Shown here: positions 7,131-7,284 of the stretch, piece by piece
How positions within the stretch are numbered: position 1 is the first letter of the stretch
Layout of the letters: each line of letters opens with the position of its first letter
Source of the DNA: an uncultured Novosphingobium sp.
GTDB lineage: Bacteria > Pseudomonadota > Alphaproteobacteria > Sphingomonadales > Sphingomonadaceae
DNA: 7,284 nt
Assembly: GCA_937860195.1 (NCBI GenBank)
Contig: CALMBN010000207.1
Coordinates: 1-7,284, forward strand
Direction of reading: 5' to 3'
Program-made: the position numbers and the translations under genes
The notes under the pieces: model-generated
What the model saw: only the letters and a program-made list of their open reading frames with translations
Told to the model about the DNA's origin: nothing
Database searches by the model: none

Positions 7131-7136
7131 GGGGAG
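7131..7136 (+). promoter_or_regulatory. Ribosome binding site for the GHKL ATPase gene
   Basis: GGGGAG lies 4 nt before ATG 7141. The in-frame stop TAG at 7078-7080 and the lack of any ATG, GTG or TTG in this frame between it and 7141 make this the only possible common start codon. Confidence 0.6.
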
Positions 7137-7140
7137 CCGC

Positions 7141-7284
7141 ATGCCCGCACCGAAGGTCAGCATAAGGCCGGGAGTTAGCGTCCTTTCTGTTCTCCGCTAC
7201 CTGAACTACGAGCCGTGGTTCGCCCTGGCCGAGTTCGTGGACAATGCTGTCCAAAGCTACGCCGAGAACAAAGCAAGACTTCAC
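7141..7284 (+). CDS. GHKL-fold ATPase (MutL/MORC-like, defence-associated), N-terminus, runs off right edge
   Basis: Forty-eight residues are visible. After a short MPAPKVSI lead comes RPGVSVLSVLRYLNYEPWFA, then LAEFVDNAVQSYAENKARLH. The segment E31-F-V-D34-N35 is the N1 box of the GHKL (gyrase, Hsp90, histidine kinase, MutL) ATPase fold, with Glu31 the likely general base and Asn35 the magnesium ligand. The RPGVSVL-LRYLNY-PW-ALAEFVDN opening is the signature I associate with bacterial ATPases found next to C5-methyltransferases, Vsr and Z1-domain helicase-associated genes, the MutL/MORC-like restriction-modification clusters described by Iyer, Abhiman and Aravind. The methyltransferase tail directly upstream on the same strand agrees with that setting. 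Neighbours expected downstream would be Z1, PD-(D/E)XK and AIPR-type genes, but none is in the window. The fold call is strong; the defence role is inferred from context. Confidence 0.8.
   Translation, partial: MPAPKVSIRPGVSVLSVLRYLNYEPWFALAEFVDNAVQSYAENKARLH

Noticed and set aside
7102..7284. Minus-strand frame at the right edge
   Set aside because: It is antisense to the GHKL ATPase N-terminus, which has a diagnostic N1 box, a ribosome site and a single possible start.

Overview
The window looks like GC-rich alphaproteobacterial chromosomal DNA, probably Sphingomonadales. This is inferred from strong G/C at third codon positions, a very large (about 1,550 aa) NAD-glutamate dehydrogenase, a YhbW-like LLM oxidoreductase and an epoxyqueuosine reductase end. 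It falls into three blocks that do not join at natural gene boundaries.

Left block (1 to about 297, minus strand): the first codons of a gene resembling UMP kinase (pyrH) run off the left edge, preceded 4 nt upstream by the last ~75 codons of a DUF481-type outer-membrane barrel protein. The DUF481 gene stops being recognisable near 290-300, where a plus-strand TPR protein becomes recognisable without its own N-terminus.

Central block (about 300 to 6780): a plus-strand run of TPR protein (5' truncated), LLM-class flavin-dependent oxidoreductase (overlapping the TPR stop by GTGA), and a complete NAD-specific glutamate dehydrogenase of the GDH-180 class. The latter converges, with overlapping stop codons, on the 3' end of queG on the minus strand. 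The LLM-GDH gap carries three CCTAGG sites and a small AT-rich pocket that may be the GDH promoter.

Right block (about 6770 to 7284, plus strand): queG breaks off after ~73 C-terminal residues. The other strand then encodes motif X and the C-terminal tail of a C5-cytosine DNA methyltransferase, followed after 97 nt by the first 48 codons of a GHKL-fold ATPase related to the MutL/MORC-like ATPases of bacterial restriction-modification and defence clusters. This is probably the start of a defence operon that continues past the right edge, and it is the most interesting content here.

Both block boundaries have the same form: two genes head to head, each missing its 5' part. This points either to a chimeric assembly or clone, or to a real illegitimate-recombination event that placed a ~6.5 kb chromosomal fragment beside a defence island. 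The sequence alone cannot separate these. The central genes work in glutamate catabolism (GDH) and, before truncation, tRNA queuosine modification (QueG). The right block would act in DNA modification and anti-phage defence. I saw no tRNA, rRNA, CRISPR or insertion sequence.
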